Below, piece by piece: positions 16,456-23,306 of a stretch of DNA of 28,634 bases. This stretch comes from JBDSKH01 sp050245915. Lineage in GTDB: Bacteria > Actinomycetota > Actinomycetes > Actinomycetales > Microbacteriaceae. A model generated the notes under the pieces. The model did not search any database and had not been told where the DNA came from. It saw only the letters and a program-made list of their open reading frames with translations. Numbering within the stretch: position 1 is the stretch's first letter; each line of letters starts with the position of its first letter. Made by a program: the position numbers and the translations under genes. The stretch is taken from NCBI GenBank assembly GCA_050245915.1, contig JBFWWZ010000041.1, forward strand, positions 1 to 28,634, written 5' to 3'.

Positions 16456-17778
16456 TCAGGCCCCGCGCCCCGGCCGCCGGTCGAGCCGGTAGAAGCCGAA
16501 CACCACCGCCGAGAGCAGGCAGCTCACCGCGGGGACGATCGTGAACCCGACCCAGATGGTGTTCTGCATGAGCGGGGTCACCTCGACGCCGTTCTGGTAG
16601 CCGGATGCCGCGACCACCAGCCCGAACACCAGCGTCGCGAGTGCGCTCATCACCTTGGCGGTGAAGGTGAGCGTGGCGAACGAGATGCCGTCGTTGCGCA
16701 CCCCCGTGCGCTCCTCGGCCGCGTCGACGGCATCCGCGATCATCGTCGGCTGCAGCACGTTGAACAGGCCGATGAAGACGCCGGTGAGCGCCATGAACAC
16801 CAGCACGCTGACGATGTTCGCGAACCCGAACGCGAACATCAGCACCGAGACGACGGCGCCGCCGATGCCGCAGACGATCGCGAGGGTGCGCGACGACCAG
16901 CGTCGCATCAGCAGCGGCGCGCCGAAGGACGCCAGCACGAGTCCGCCGATGATCCCCGCCCCCAGCAGGGTGAAGAGGCTCTCATCGTCGTAGGCGATCA
17001 CCGCGAACACCGCCCCGCCCGCCTGCACGATGAACCGGCCGAAGCCGAGCACCGATCCGAGCAGGATCAGCAGCAGCGGCCCGTTGCGGAAGAGCGCGCC
17101 GAACAGCTGCCGGAAGTTCAGCCGCGCGCGGGCGGCCGGGGTGTCGCGCTCGCGCACGTTGAAGAAGGCGAGCAGGTACACCCCCATCCCGACCGCGGTG
17201 ACCACGGCGACCGCGCGGAACCAGCCGGCGGCCGTCGTCTCGTCCGAGAAACTGAGTGCGTGCGCGAGCGGGGTGAGCCCGAGGGTCGCGAGCCCCAGCG
17301 TGATCGCACCGAATGCCCGCACCAGGCCGACCACCCGGTTGCGCCGGTAGGAGTCGGGGAAGGCGGACCCGATGAGCCCCCACAGGGGCACGTCGCAGAA
17401 GGTGTACGCGAAGCCCCAGATCACGTAGACGATCGCGAAGTACAGCACCGCGCCCTCGGGCACCGTGAACAGCAGGATGGTGAGCACGGCGACCGGCACC
17501 GCGGAGTACAGGACGAACGGCCGCAGCTTGCCCCACCGGGTGCTGGTCATGTCGATCAGGCTGCCGACGATCGGGTCGCCGATCGCGTCGACGATGCGGG
17601 TGACGGCGATGACCGTGGTGGCGATCGCGATCTGACCCGGCGTGAAGTCGGCGTATTGCAGCAGGAACAGCAGCATGAAGGTCGTGACGACCGTGTAGAT
17701 GATGTTCTGCCCGGCGCCCGCCGCGACGATCGACACGGTCTGCGTGCGCGGCGACGGGGTGCGGACATCGATGGCCAT
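16456..17778 (-). CDS. GPH-family (glycoside-pentoside-hexuronide) symporter-like MFS protein
   Basis: A 440-residue membrane protein with about 12 hydrophobic helices. The block DAIGDPIVGSLIDMTSTRWGKLRPF near residues 60-85 is the signature of GPH (MFS_2) cation symporters such as melibiose or glucuronide carriers. The cytoplasmic loop NVRERDTPAARARLNFRQ divides the two halves. GPH members carry sugars, but relatives next to amidohydrolases may take amides or glycosides. The ATG at 17778 (MAIDVRTPSP) is chosen because upstream residues are charged and unlike the family; TAGTGT lies 5 bases upstream, suggesting a leaderless start. It heads the minus-strand set with the amidohydrolase, FAD oxidoreductase and cupin, so uptake of their substrate is the likely job. 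Confidence 0.88.
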   Translation of the reverse strand: MAIDVRTPSPRTQTVSIVAAGAGQNIIYTVVTTFMLLFLLQYADFTPGQIAIATTVIAVTRIVDAIGDPIVGSLIDMTSTRWGKLRPFVLYSAVPVAVLTILLFTVPEGAVLYFAIVYVIWGFAYTFCDVPLWGLIGSAFPDSYRRNRVVGLVRAFGAITLGLATLGLTPLAHALSFSDETTAAGWFRAVAVVTAVGMGVYLLAFFNVRERDTPAARARLNFRQLFGALFRNGPLLLILLGSVLGFGRFIVQAGGAVFAVIAYDDESLFTLLGAGIIGGLVLASFGAPLLMRRWSSRTLAIVCGIGGAVVSVLMFAFGFANIVSVLVFMALTGVFIGLFNVLQPTMIADAVDAAEERTGVRNDGISFATLTFTAKVMSALATLVFGLVVAASGYQNGVEVTPLMQNTIWVGFTIVPAVSCLLSAVVFGFYRLDRRPGRGA

Positions 17779-17783
17779 GCTGC

Positions 17784-17789
17784 ACACTA
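17784..17789 (-). promoter_or_regulatory. Candidate -10 box, leaderless start of GPH transporter
   Basis: TAGTGT on the minus strand ends 5 bases before the ATG at 17778 and no ribosome-binding sequence is present. The 91-base gap to the divergent membrane-protein gene also holds TAAGCT (17818-17823, plus strand), a possible -10 for that gene with a leader of about 40 bases. Confidence 0.4.
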
Positions 17790-17869
17790 ACCCCGCTGAG
17801 GCGTCACGGCGCTTCGGTAAGCTGTGGCGCGTTCCGAGACACAGCGTCTCCGGACGAGATGGAGGAAGT

Positions 17870-18661
17870 GTGGCCGAGAAGCGCGAGAAGAAGGTCGTCC
17901 GGGTCGAGTCGACGGCGAAAGCCGAGACCGCGGCGGCGGAGGAGTCGGACTGGAAGCCCAGTCCCGAGAACAAGAGCAAGGCGCTCACGTCCCGCATCAT
18001 CGCGGCGGTGCTCTGGGTGCTCGCGCTCGGCGGTGAGGCGTTCGCGATCTTCTACCTGCTGAAGCAGAACCCCGTGAACCTCGTGTTCCTGATCATCGCG
18101 ATCGTCGTGATCGGTGCGCTCGCCATCGGCGGTTCGCTGCTCTGGAAGCGCGCCAACCGCTTCGACCCGGCGCGCAAGGCCGACAAGGTGCGCTTCTTCG
18201 TGCAGAACCAGCTCGGCGTGATCATCAGCATCCTGGCGTTCCTGCCGCTGATCATCCTGATCTTCACGAACAAGAACATGGACGGCAAGCAGAAGGGCAT
18301 CGCCGGCGCCATCGCCATCGTGGTGCTCATCGTGGCCGGCCTGTTCGGTGTGTCGTGGAACCCGCCGTCGGTGGAGCAGTACGACTCCGAGACCCAGACG
18401 GTGATCGCCCTGACCGGTCAGGACCTGGTGTTCTGGACCAAGGAGGGCAAGGTCTACCACCTCTGCGAGGAGGCGTCGGCGGTCAACCTGGACTCGGCCG
18501 ACAACACCATCTACTCGGGCACCGTTGCGGACGCGCACGGCGCGGGCAAAGAGCGCCTGACCCTGCAGGTCGAGCAGGAGATGGAGCAGTGCGGCTACGA
18601 GATGCCTGCCGATGTCGACGGCGGCATCGGGGACACCCCGGAGGAGTCGCCCGCGCCCTAG
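17870..18661 (+). CDS. Four-helix membrane protein of unknown function
   Basis: A 263-residue protein. The first ~40 residues are charged and Lys/Glu-rich (cytoplasmic). Four hydrophobic helices follow: around IIAAVLWVLALGGEAFAIFY, VNLVFLIIAIVVIGALAIGG, LGVIISILAFLPLIILIF and GIAGAIAIVVLIVAGLFG. A C-terminal domain of about 85 residues then carries two cysteines (VYHLCEEASAVN and EQCGYEM) that could form a disulfide outside the membrane, and ends in an acidic tail. The start is taken as the GTG at 17870, with GGAGG four bases upstream. The protein has the look of a conserved actinobacterial membrane protein, but I assign no function. Its stop overlaps that of the mannosidase gene (CTAG at 18658-18661). 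Confidence 0.8.
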   Translation: MAEKREKKVVRVESTAKAETAAAEESDWKPSPENKSKALTSRIIAAVLWVLALGGEAFAIFYLLKQNPVNLVFLIIAIVVIGALAIGGSLLWKRANRFDPARKADKVRFFVQNQLGVIISILAFLPLIILIFTNKNMDGKQKGIAGAIAIVVLIVAGLFGVSWNPPSVEQYDSETQTVIALTGQDLVFWTKEGKVYHLCEEASAVNLDSADNTIYSGTVADAHGAGKERLTLQVEQEMEQCGYEMPADVDGGIGDTPEESPAP

Positions 18662-21603
18662 GGCGTCAGCAGGATCGTCTTGATCTCGAACGGGCCGAAC
18701 CCGACCTCCCCCAGGTCGATCGGCCCGTTCGGCCGTTCCAGCAGATCCGTCTCGGTGGCGGTGCGGTGCGGCAGGGTCGTGGCGATGGATGCCGTGGTCG
18801 CCTTCCCGAGGGACTCGTAGAGCCGCAGCACCACCCCGTCGCCGTCCTCCGCCTGTTTGATCGTCTCGATGACCACGCCCGGGTCGCTGGTGCTCGCGAC
18901 GCTCGCCAGCTCGGCGCCCGCGGCCGGCAGCAGCGGGTTGTTCAGCCGATACGCCTCGCGGATCACCGTCCCCAGGTCGCCGGTCGCGAACGGCAGGAAC
19001 GCGTACGAGAAGGTGTGGCTGCCGCGGTCCGCGGTCTTGTCGGGATAGGTCGGCGCCCGCAGCAGGTTCAGGCTGATCAGCCCGTTCTTGGCGCGGTGCC
19101 CGTACTTGCTGTCGTTCAGCAGGGCGAACCCGCCGTCGGCGTTCTCGCTGGCGACCCATTTGTGGGCCGCCACCTCGAACTGGGCCGCCTCGACCGGGGT
19201 GTTCTCGGTCATCACCCGCTCGATGTGACCGAACTGGATCTCGCAGGCCACCGTCTCGCCGACGCGCGCCGGGCGGAACTCGGCCCGCAGCATCCGGTGC
19301 TTGCGCACGTGCCAGTCGACGCGGGTGTCGAACCGCACGACCTCGCTGCCGGCCTCGAGGGTCACCACCTGCTCGACGGTGACGCGCCGCGACCGGTACG
19401 CCTGCCGCCGCACGATCCGCGGCCCGTCGATCACCGTCTGCACCTCGCGCAGCGGCAGGGTGCGCGGGGTGCGCGTCACGTACCGCGGGTCGATGTCCCA
19501 GGCGTTGAACGGCCACACGTACGGGTCGCGGTGCAGCACGATCCGCGACAGCCCGCCGGCGGAATGCTCGCCCCCGTCGGCATCCACGCACGACACGATC
19601 TCGCCGCTCGGCCCGAACCGCAGGGTCAGGATGCCGTTCGAGATCACATCGCCGGTCACGGTCAGCCGGGTGTCGCCCTGCACCGGCGTGAGCACCGCGC
19701 TCGCGTACGGGGCCGCGACGGCGCGGGCCCAGCCGTCGTCGGCTTTCACGAACTCGTCGCGCGGAAACCCGGTGAGGTTGAGAAACCCGGGGGTCGAGTG
19801 AACCCCGGCGGTCGAGCCTGTCGAGACCCGGCCGACCAGCCCCGCGATCCGCTCATCCAGCTCCGCACTCAGCCGCGCCAGCGTCTCCCGCTCCTCGCGC
19901 GCGACCCGCTCGATCGTCGACCCGGGCAGGATGTCGTGGAAATGCCCGAGCAGGGTGTCGCGCCACAGCGGCTCGAGCTCGGCGCGCAGGTCGGCCCCCG
20001 CGATGACCGCGAGCGCCTCGGCCTCGTGCAGCTTGCGCTCGACGATGCGGTTGCCCCGCTTGATGTCGGACTGCGTCGTGTACGTGCCCTGATGGGTCTC
20101 GAGGTAGAGCTCCCCGGTGTGGGTGTGCAGCGGGGAGAGATCGTGCCGTTCGAGCGCGCGGAAGAAGTCGCCGGCACGTGAGTACTCGATCTTCGGAAGA
20201 CCGCGCAGGTCGCGCTCGCGCCCGGTCACCTCGAGGTGGATCTCGCCCGGGCCGCCGCCGCCGTCGCCGGAGCCGAAGATCAGCAGCGCCGTGTTCAGTG
20301 CGCGCTCCGGGTACTGCCGTAACCCCGTGAGCAGGTTGTCGGCGGCGCCGCGCGAGTTGTAGTCCCCCTCAGGCGCCATGTGCACGAGCACCTCGGACCC
20401 GTCGATGCCGCGCCAGGTGAACGTGCGGTGCGGGAAGACGGTCACCTTGTTCCAGGCGAGCTTGATCGTCATGAACCAGTCCATGCCGCTCTTCGTCAGC
20501 AGCTGCGGCAGGTTGCCGTTGTAGCCGAAGGTGTCGGGCAGCCAGCACATCCTCAGATCGTCGTCGGTGAGGCCGAACTCCTGCTGCAGGAACCGGCGGC
20601 CGACGATCGCCTGCCGCACCATCGACTCCCCGCCGGGCAGGTTCGTGTCGGTCTCCACCCAGAAGCTGCCCTGAAGCTCCATCCGTCCGTCGGCGACCGC
20701 GCGCTTGATCCGCGCATAGAGCGCGGGGTGCTCGTTCTTGATCCAGTACAGCTGCTGCGGCTGACTGGTTCCGTAGATGTAGCCGTCGCGCTCGGCGATC
20801 GTGTTCAGGGCGCGGGTGTACGTGCGCGCCGCCTTGCGGCGGGTCTCGCGCAGCGGCCAGAGCCACGCCATATCCAGGTGGCCGTGGCCGATCGCGCTGA
20901 ACACGAAGTCGTCGGCGGAGGGGGCGGACAGGCTCGGGGCCAGCGCCGCACGTGCTCCGGAGATGTCGCGTCGGCGGAACCGGGCCCAGGATGCGTCGAG
21001 GGCGACTCGGAGGTCGGTAGCGAGGGCGGCATCCTGGGTCGCGTCGGCGAGCACGGCGAGCGTCAGGTAGTCGTAGTAGAGAGCGAACGCTTCGTCGTCG
21101 CGGGTGGCGAGGTACGCGCCGCGGTACACGGCACGGCCGACCAGGTACAGGATGAAGCCGTTGTAGGTGACGTCGGCATAGAAGTCGACGCGTCCCGAGT
21201 TCGCGTCGACGTGCCGCACCGGGCGGAACCGCCCGCCGGCGTGCGGGAGGTCGCCCTGCTGGAAGACCGTCGACACCGCATCGAGGATCTCGCCGTCGGC
21301 GGAGAACACGAGCCCCTCGTCCGCGGCCCCCAGCATCACCAGCGGGTTCTCGATCCCCGCGGGGACCTCGCCGGTGATGTGCAGCCAGGCGCAGTCGAAG
21401 ACCCGGCCCCAGCGGGTGCCGGGGCGGATCGGCCGGAACGACCCGTGGTCGATGCCGGCGAACGGGACCGGTTCTGGGGAGGTGGAGATCTCGGCCGTGA
21501 GCGGCGCGACCCGCGTGTAGATCCTGCGGCGGATCGCACGCAGGCGGAGGTAGTCGCGCGGCTGCCGCACCCGGAAGCCGAACAGCAGTTCGGGGAGACC
21601 CAT
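18658..21603 (-). CDS. GH38 alpha-mannosidase
   Basis: A 981-residue glycoside hydrolase. The zinc-site motif GHGHLDMAWLWPLRE is at 239-253 (H242, D244), the nucleophile aspartate is D357 in WLPDTFGYNGNLPQ, and a second His region is LLGHFHDILPGS near 551-562. The N-terminal ~230 residues form the beta domain usual in bacterial class II enzymes; length is normal. No signal peptide is visible, so it is probably cytosolic, trimming mannosides taken up by the cell. The ATG at 21603 overlaps the hydrolase stop by one base (TGATG), so the pair is coupled. Residues 592-606 (RVSTGSTAGVHSTPG), just before LNLTGFPRDEF, are encoded by a short palindromic repeat found twice more in the partner gene and look like a tolerated insertion between domains. 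Confidence 0.95.
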   Translation of the reverse strand: MGLPELLFGFRVRQPRDYLRLRAIRRRIYTRVAPLTAEISTSPEPVPFAGIDHGSFRPIRPGTRWGRVFDCAWLHITGEVPAGIENPLVMLGAADEGLVFSADGEILDAVSTVFQQGDLPHAGGRFRPVRHVDANSGRVDFYADVTYNGFILYLVGRAVYRGAYLATRDDEAFALYYDYLTLAVLADATQDAALATDLRVALDASWARFRRRDISGARAALAPSLSAPSADDFVFSAIGHGHLDMAWLWPLRETRRKAARTYTRALNTIAERDGYIYGTSQPQQLYWIKNEHPALYARIKRAVADGRMELQGSFWVETDTNLPGGESMVRQAIVGRRFLQQEFGLTDDDLRMCWLPDTFGYNGNLPQLLTKSGMDWFMTIKLAWNKVTVFPHRTFTWRGIDGSEVLVHMAPEGDYNSRGAADNLLTGLRQYPERALNTALLIFGSGDGGGGPGEIHLEVTGRERDLRGLPKIEYSRAGDFFRALERHDLSPLHTHTGELYLETHQGTYTTQSDIKRGNRIVERKLHEAEALAVIAGADLRAELEPLWRDTLLGHFHDILPGSTIERVAREERETLARLSAELDERIAGLVGRVSTGSTAGVHSTPGFLNLTGFPRDEFVKADDGWARAVAAPYASAVLTPVQGDTRLTVTGDVISNGILTLRFGPSGEIVSCVDADGGEHSAGGLSRIVLHRDPYVWPFNAWDIDPRYVTRTPRTLPLREVQTVIDGPRIVRRQAYRSRRVTVEQVVTLEAGSEVVRFDTRVDWHVRKHRMLRAEFRPARVGETVACEIQFGHIERVMTENTPVEAAQFEVAAHKWVASENADGGFALLNDSKYGHRAKNGLISLNLLRAPTYPDKTADRGSHTFSYAFLPFATGDLGTVIREAYRLNNPLLPAAGAELASVASTSDPGVVIETIKQAEDGDGVVLRLYESLGKATTASIATTLPHRTATETDLLERPNGPIDLGEVGFGPFEIKTILLTP
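19810..19828. repeat. REP-like palindromic element inside the mannosidase gene
   Basis: GGTCGAGCCTGTCGAGACC, an imperfect palindrome, is read in frame on the minus strand as part of RVSTGST. The same 19-base core occurs at 22350-22366... region of the hydrolase gene. A second small hairpin, GGGGTCGAGTGAACCCC, lies just upstream (19789-19805). Elements with this core, as far as I recall, are common dispersed repeats in Microbacteriaceae genomes, usually between genes. Confidence 0.75.
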
Positions 21604-22571
21604 CAGCGCAGGGCCGCGGCGAAGAAGTCCAGTGTCGCCGACACCGGTGCGAGCGACGGGCTGCGGCCGAGGTGCCCGTGCACCATGCCGGCCGCCAGCT
21701 CGACGTGCGCGGGGACGCCTGCCACGCGCAGCTGCTCGGCGAGCAGTTCCCCGGACGGGCGCAGGTCGTCGAACTCGGCGGGGGCGATCCACGCCTCCGG
21801 CAGGCCGGCGACGTCGTGGTTGCCCGGCGCGGCGTCGGAGGGGATGTCGTCGAGCCTGCCGAGGTAGTTGTGCGCGATGCCGAGCTGGTAGTCGGTGGGG
21901 AAGCGGAGCATCGCGGGCAGTTGCGCGAGTTCGGCGGCGCGTTCCGGTGACGGGGCGGGGGTGGGGAAGTGGGCGAGGGGGTACGCGAGCAGCATCCCGT
22001 CGGGGAGGCGGCCTCCGCCATCGCGCATCCGCACCGCGCACGAGATCGCGAGGTTCGCCCCCACACTCGCACCGCCGATCAGGTACCGCTCAGCGGGGAC
22101 GTTGTTCGTCATCCAGTGCCAGGCCGCTTCGACGTCGTCGAGCGGCACCGGGTAGCGCACCCCGCCGATCGCGAGCCGGTAGTCGACGGACACCACGACG
22201 GCGCCGGCGCGGGCGGCCAGCTCGGTCGCCGGGATCACCGATTCGGTATCGTGCACGGAGCCCGAGACGAAGCCGCCGCCGTGCATCCAGAGCAGGGCGC
22301 TCGGGGCGGGGCCCGTCGCTCCGGTGGTCGAGCCTGTCGATCCGGTGGTCGAGCCTGTCGAGACCCGGAACACCCGCAGCGGCACCGGACCGTGCGGGCC
22401 GTCGGCGGTGGCGTCGGACACGGTCACCCCGGCGGGCGGCGTCCACGGTGCGGGGTCCTCGTTGAACCCCGCCCAGCGCTCGGCGTACTGCGGGTCGGTC
22501 ATCGCCGCCTCGAACGACGGCACGTCCCGCAGCAGCTCGACCTTCTCGGCGATCCAGGGATGGAGGGGCAC
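21603..22571 (-). CDS. Alpha/beta hydrolase, HSL/acetyl-esterase type
   Basis: A 322-residue esterase-like enzyme. The oxyanion-hole motif HGGG is at 97-100, the nucleophile Ser169 is in GGASVGAN, the acid residue is probably Asp268/269 in EFDDLRPSGE, and the base is His298 or His300 in MVHGHLG; all are typical of hormone-sensitive-lipase-type hydrolases. It may remove acyl groups from a sugar or small ester. It is followed by the mannosidase with TGATG overlap, so deacylation of a mannoside before hydrolysis is a reasonable guess. The GTG at 22571 gives the usual N-terminal helix; an ATG at 22502 is an alternative. Residues 68-90 are a Ser/Thr/Gly-rich run (RVSTGSTTGSTGSTTGATG) created by tandem repeat DNA between two strands of the lid region. 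Confidence 0.9.
   Translation of the reverse strand: MPLHPWIAEKVELLRDVPSFEAAMTDPQYAERWAGFNEDPAPWTPPAGVTVSDATADGPHGPVPLRVFRVSTGSTTGSTGSTTGATGPAPSALLWMHGGGFVSGSVHDTESVIPATELAARAGAVVVSVDYRLAIGGVRYPVPLDDVEAAWHWMTNNVPAERYLIGGASVGANLAISCAVRMRDGGGRLPDGMLLAYPLAHFPTPAPSPERAAELAQLPAMLRFPTDYQLGIAHNYLGRLDDIPSDAAPGNHDVAGLPEAWIAPAEFDDLRPSGELLAEQLRVAGVPAHVELAAGMVHGHLGRSPSLAPVSATLDFFAAALR
22320..22368. repeat. Tandem REP-like element inside the hydrolase gene
   Basis: Two 21-base copies (22320-22340 and 22341-22361), each containing GGTGGTCGAGCCTGTCGA, are followed by GACCCGG, so the second copy completes the same core as the element at 19810-19828. On the minus strand the DNA reads in frame as RVSTGST TGSTGST, so copy number changes by whole 7-residue units. 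Confidence 0.85.
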
Positions 22572-22609
22572 GCGCCCAGTCTCGCACCGCACCTGCTCCT
22601 GCGCCCTGC

Positions 22610-22695
22610 GTGCGCGGATCAGGAGTTCCGGCACGACACGCCGTGCCGAGACCCTCGCGCGACGGCGTGTCGGAGAGATCTCCTGATCCGCGCAC
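22610..22695. repeat. Long intergenic palindromic repeat
   Basis: The arms pair in two blocks: GTGCGCGGATCAGGAG (22610-22625) with its exact complement at 22680-22695 (16 bp), and CGACACGCCGT (22634-22644) with its exact complement at 22662-22672 (11 bp). They are separated by short unmatched stretches and a 17-base loop. It lies between two divergently transcribed genes, so it is not a terminator for either; the absence of a T-run agrees. It looks like a dispersed palindromic element of the host lineage. Confidence 0.85.
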
Positions 22696-22722
22696 GTCGG
22701 GGGCGGGGGAGAGGATCGGCGC

Positions 22723-23268
22723 ATGAGCGGGTGCGCGGTATCCGGATGCGACGAGCCGGTCGCCCCGGACTCCCCCGTGCCGCTCTGCGACCTGCACCTC
22801 GCGGTCGCGGCGGACTGGTCCGCCCGCGCCGACGGCGGCACCGACCTGCTGCCCGTGCCGTGCCGGCTCTGCGGGAGCCGGGTCGGCATCCGGTACCCCA
22901 CCGGGTCGATCTGCGCCGTCTGCGAATGGCGCGTGGGCGACATCGTCGACGACGGGCTGCCGCCGCCACGGGTGGATGTCGTCTACTACCTGCGGCACGG
23001 CGACCGGGTGAAGATCGGAACCACCGCCAACCCCCGGCAGCGTTTCGCGGCGATCTGGCACGAGCAGGTTCTCGCGTTCGAGCGCGGCGACCGGCGCCTC
23101 GAGCAGCGCCGCCACGTGCAGTTCGCGTCCGACCGGTTCGAGGGCTCCGAATGGTTCAGGATGTCGCGGCCGCTCCGCCGGCACATCGCGACCGTGGCGC
23201 GCGGCACCGACGACCCGTGGGACCGCTATGCCCGCTGGGTGAGCGAGGCGCTGGCGCTGCGTGGTTAG
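22723..23268 (+). CDS. Zinc-ribbon protein with GIY-YIG/T5orf172-like domain
   Basis: A 181-residue protein in two parts. The N-terminal part has Cys pairs that look like metal sites: C4/C9 with C22 and H25, then a CxxC...CxxC ribbon (CRLCGSRVG and CAVCEW, about 47-67). The C-terminal part, from about residue 86, contains VYYLRHGDRVKIGTTANPRQR, then LEQRRHVQFASDRFEGSEWFRM; this matches the T5orf172/MUG113 type of GIY-YIG nuclease, with the Tyr pair, the Arg and a downstream Glu. These domains occur in phage and host proteins that act on DNA; the role here is unknown. The ATG at 22723 has GGAGAGG upstream. It lies divergent from the hydrolase and is followed after 37 bases by the MFS gene. Confidence 0.8.
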   Translation: MSGCAVSGCDEPVAPDSPVPLCDLHLAVAADWSARADGGTDLLPVPCRLCGSRVGIRYPTGSICAVCEWRVGDIVDDGLPPPRVDVVYYLRHGDRVKIGTTANPRQRFAAIWHEQVLAFERGDRRLEQRRHVQFASDRFEGSEWFRMSRPLRRHIATVARGTDDPWDRYARWVSEALALRG

Positions 23269-23289
23269 CGCGGGTGGTGCCGGCGGTCA

Positions 23290-23306
23290 TGTGTACGGTG
23301 TTCACA
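23290..23306 (+). promoter_or_regulatory. Candidate leaderless promoter and palindromic operator of the MFS gene
   Basis: TGTGTACGGTGTTCACA is an imperfect 17-base palindrome (TGTG.AC...GT.CACA) whose last base is the A of the ATG. Within it TACGGT (23294-23299) sits 6 bases from the start codon, a leaderless -10. A repressor of TetR or MarR type bound here would block the promoter. No such regulator gene is adjacent, so the operator call is inferred from symmetry only. Confidence 0.45.

Noticed and set aside
15590..16492. Long plus-strand open frames opposite the amidohydrolase and transporter
   Set aside because: Arg/His/Gly-rich products without family motifs; the minus-strand proteins are full-length known families.
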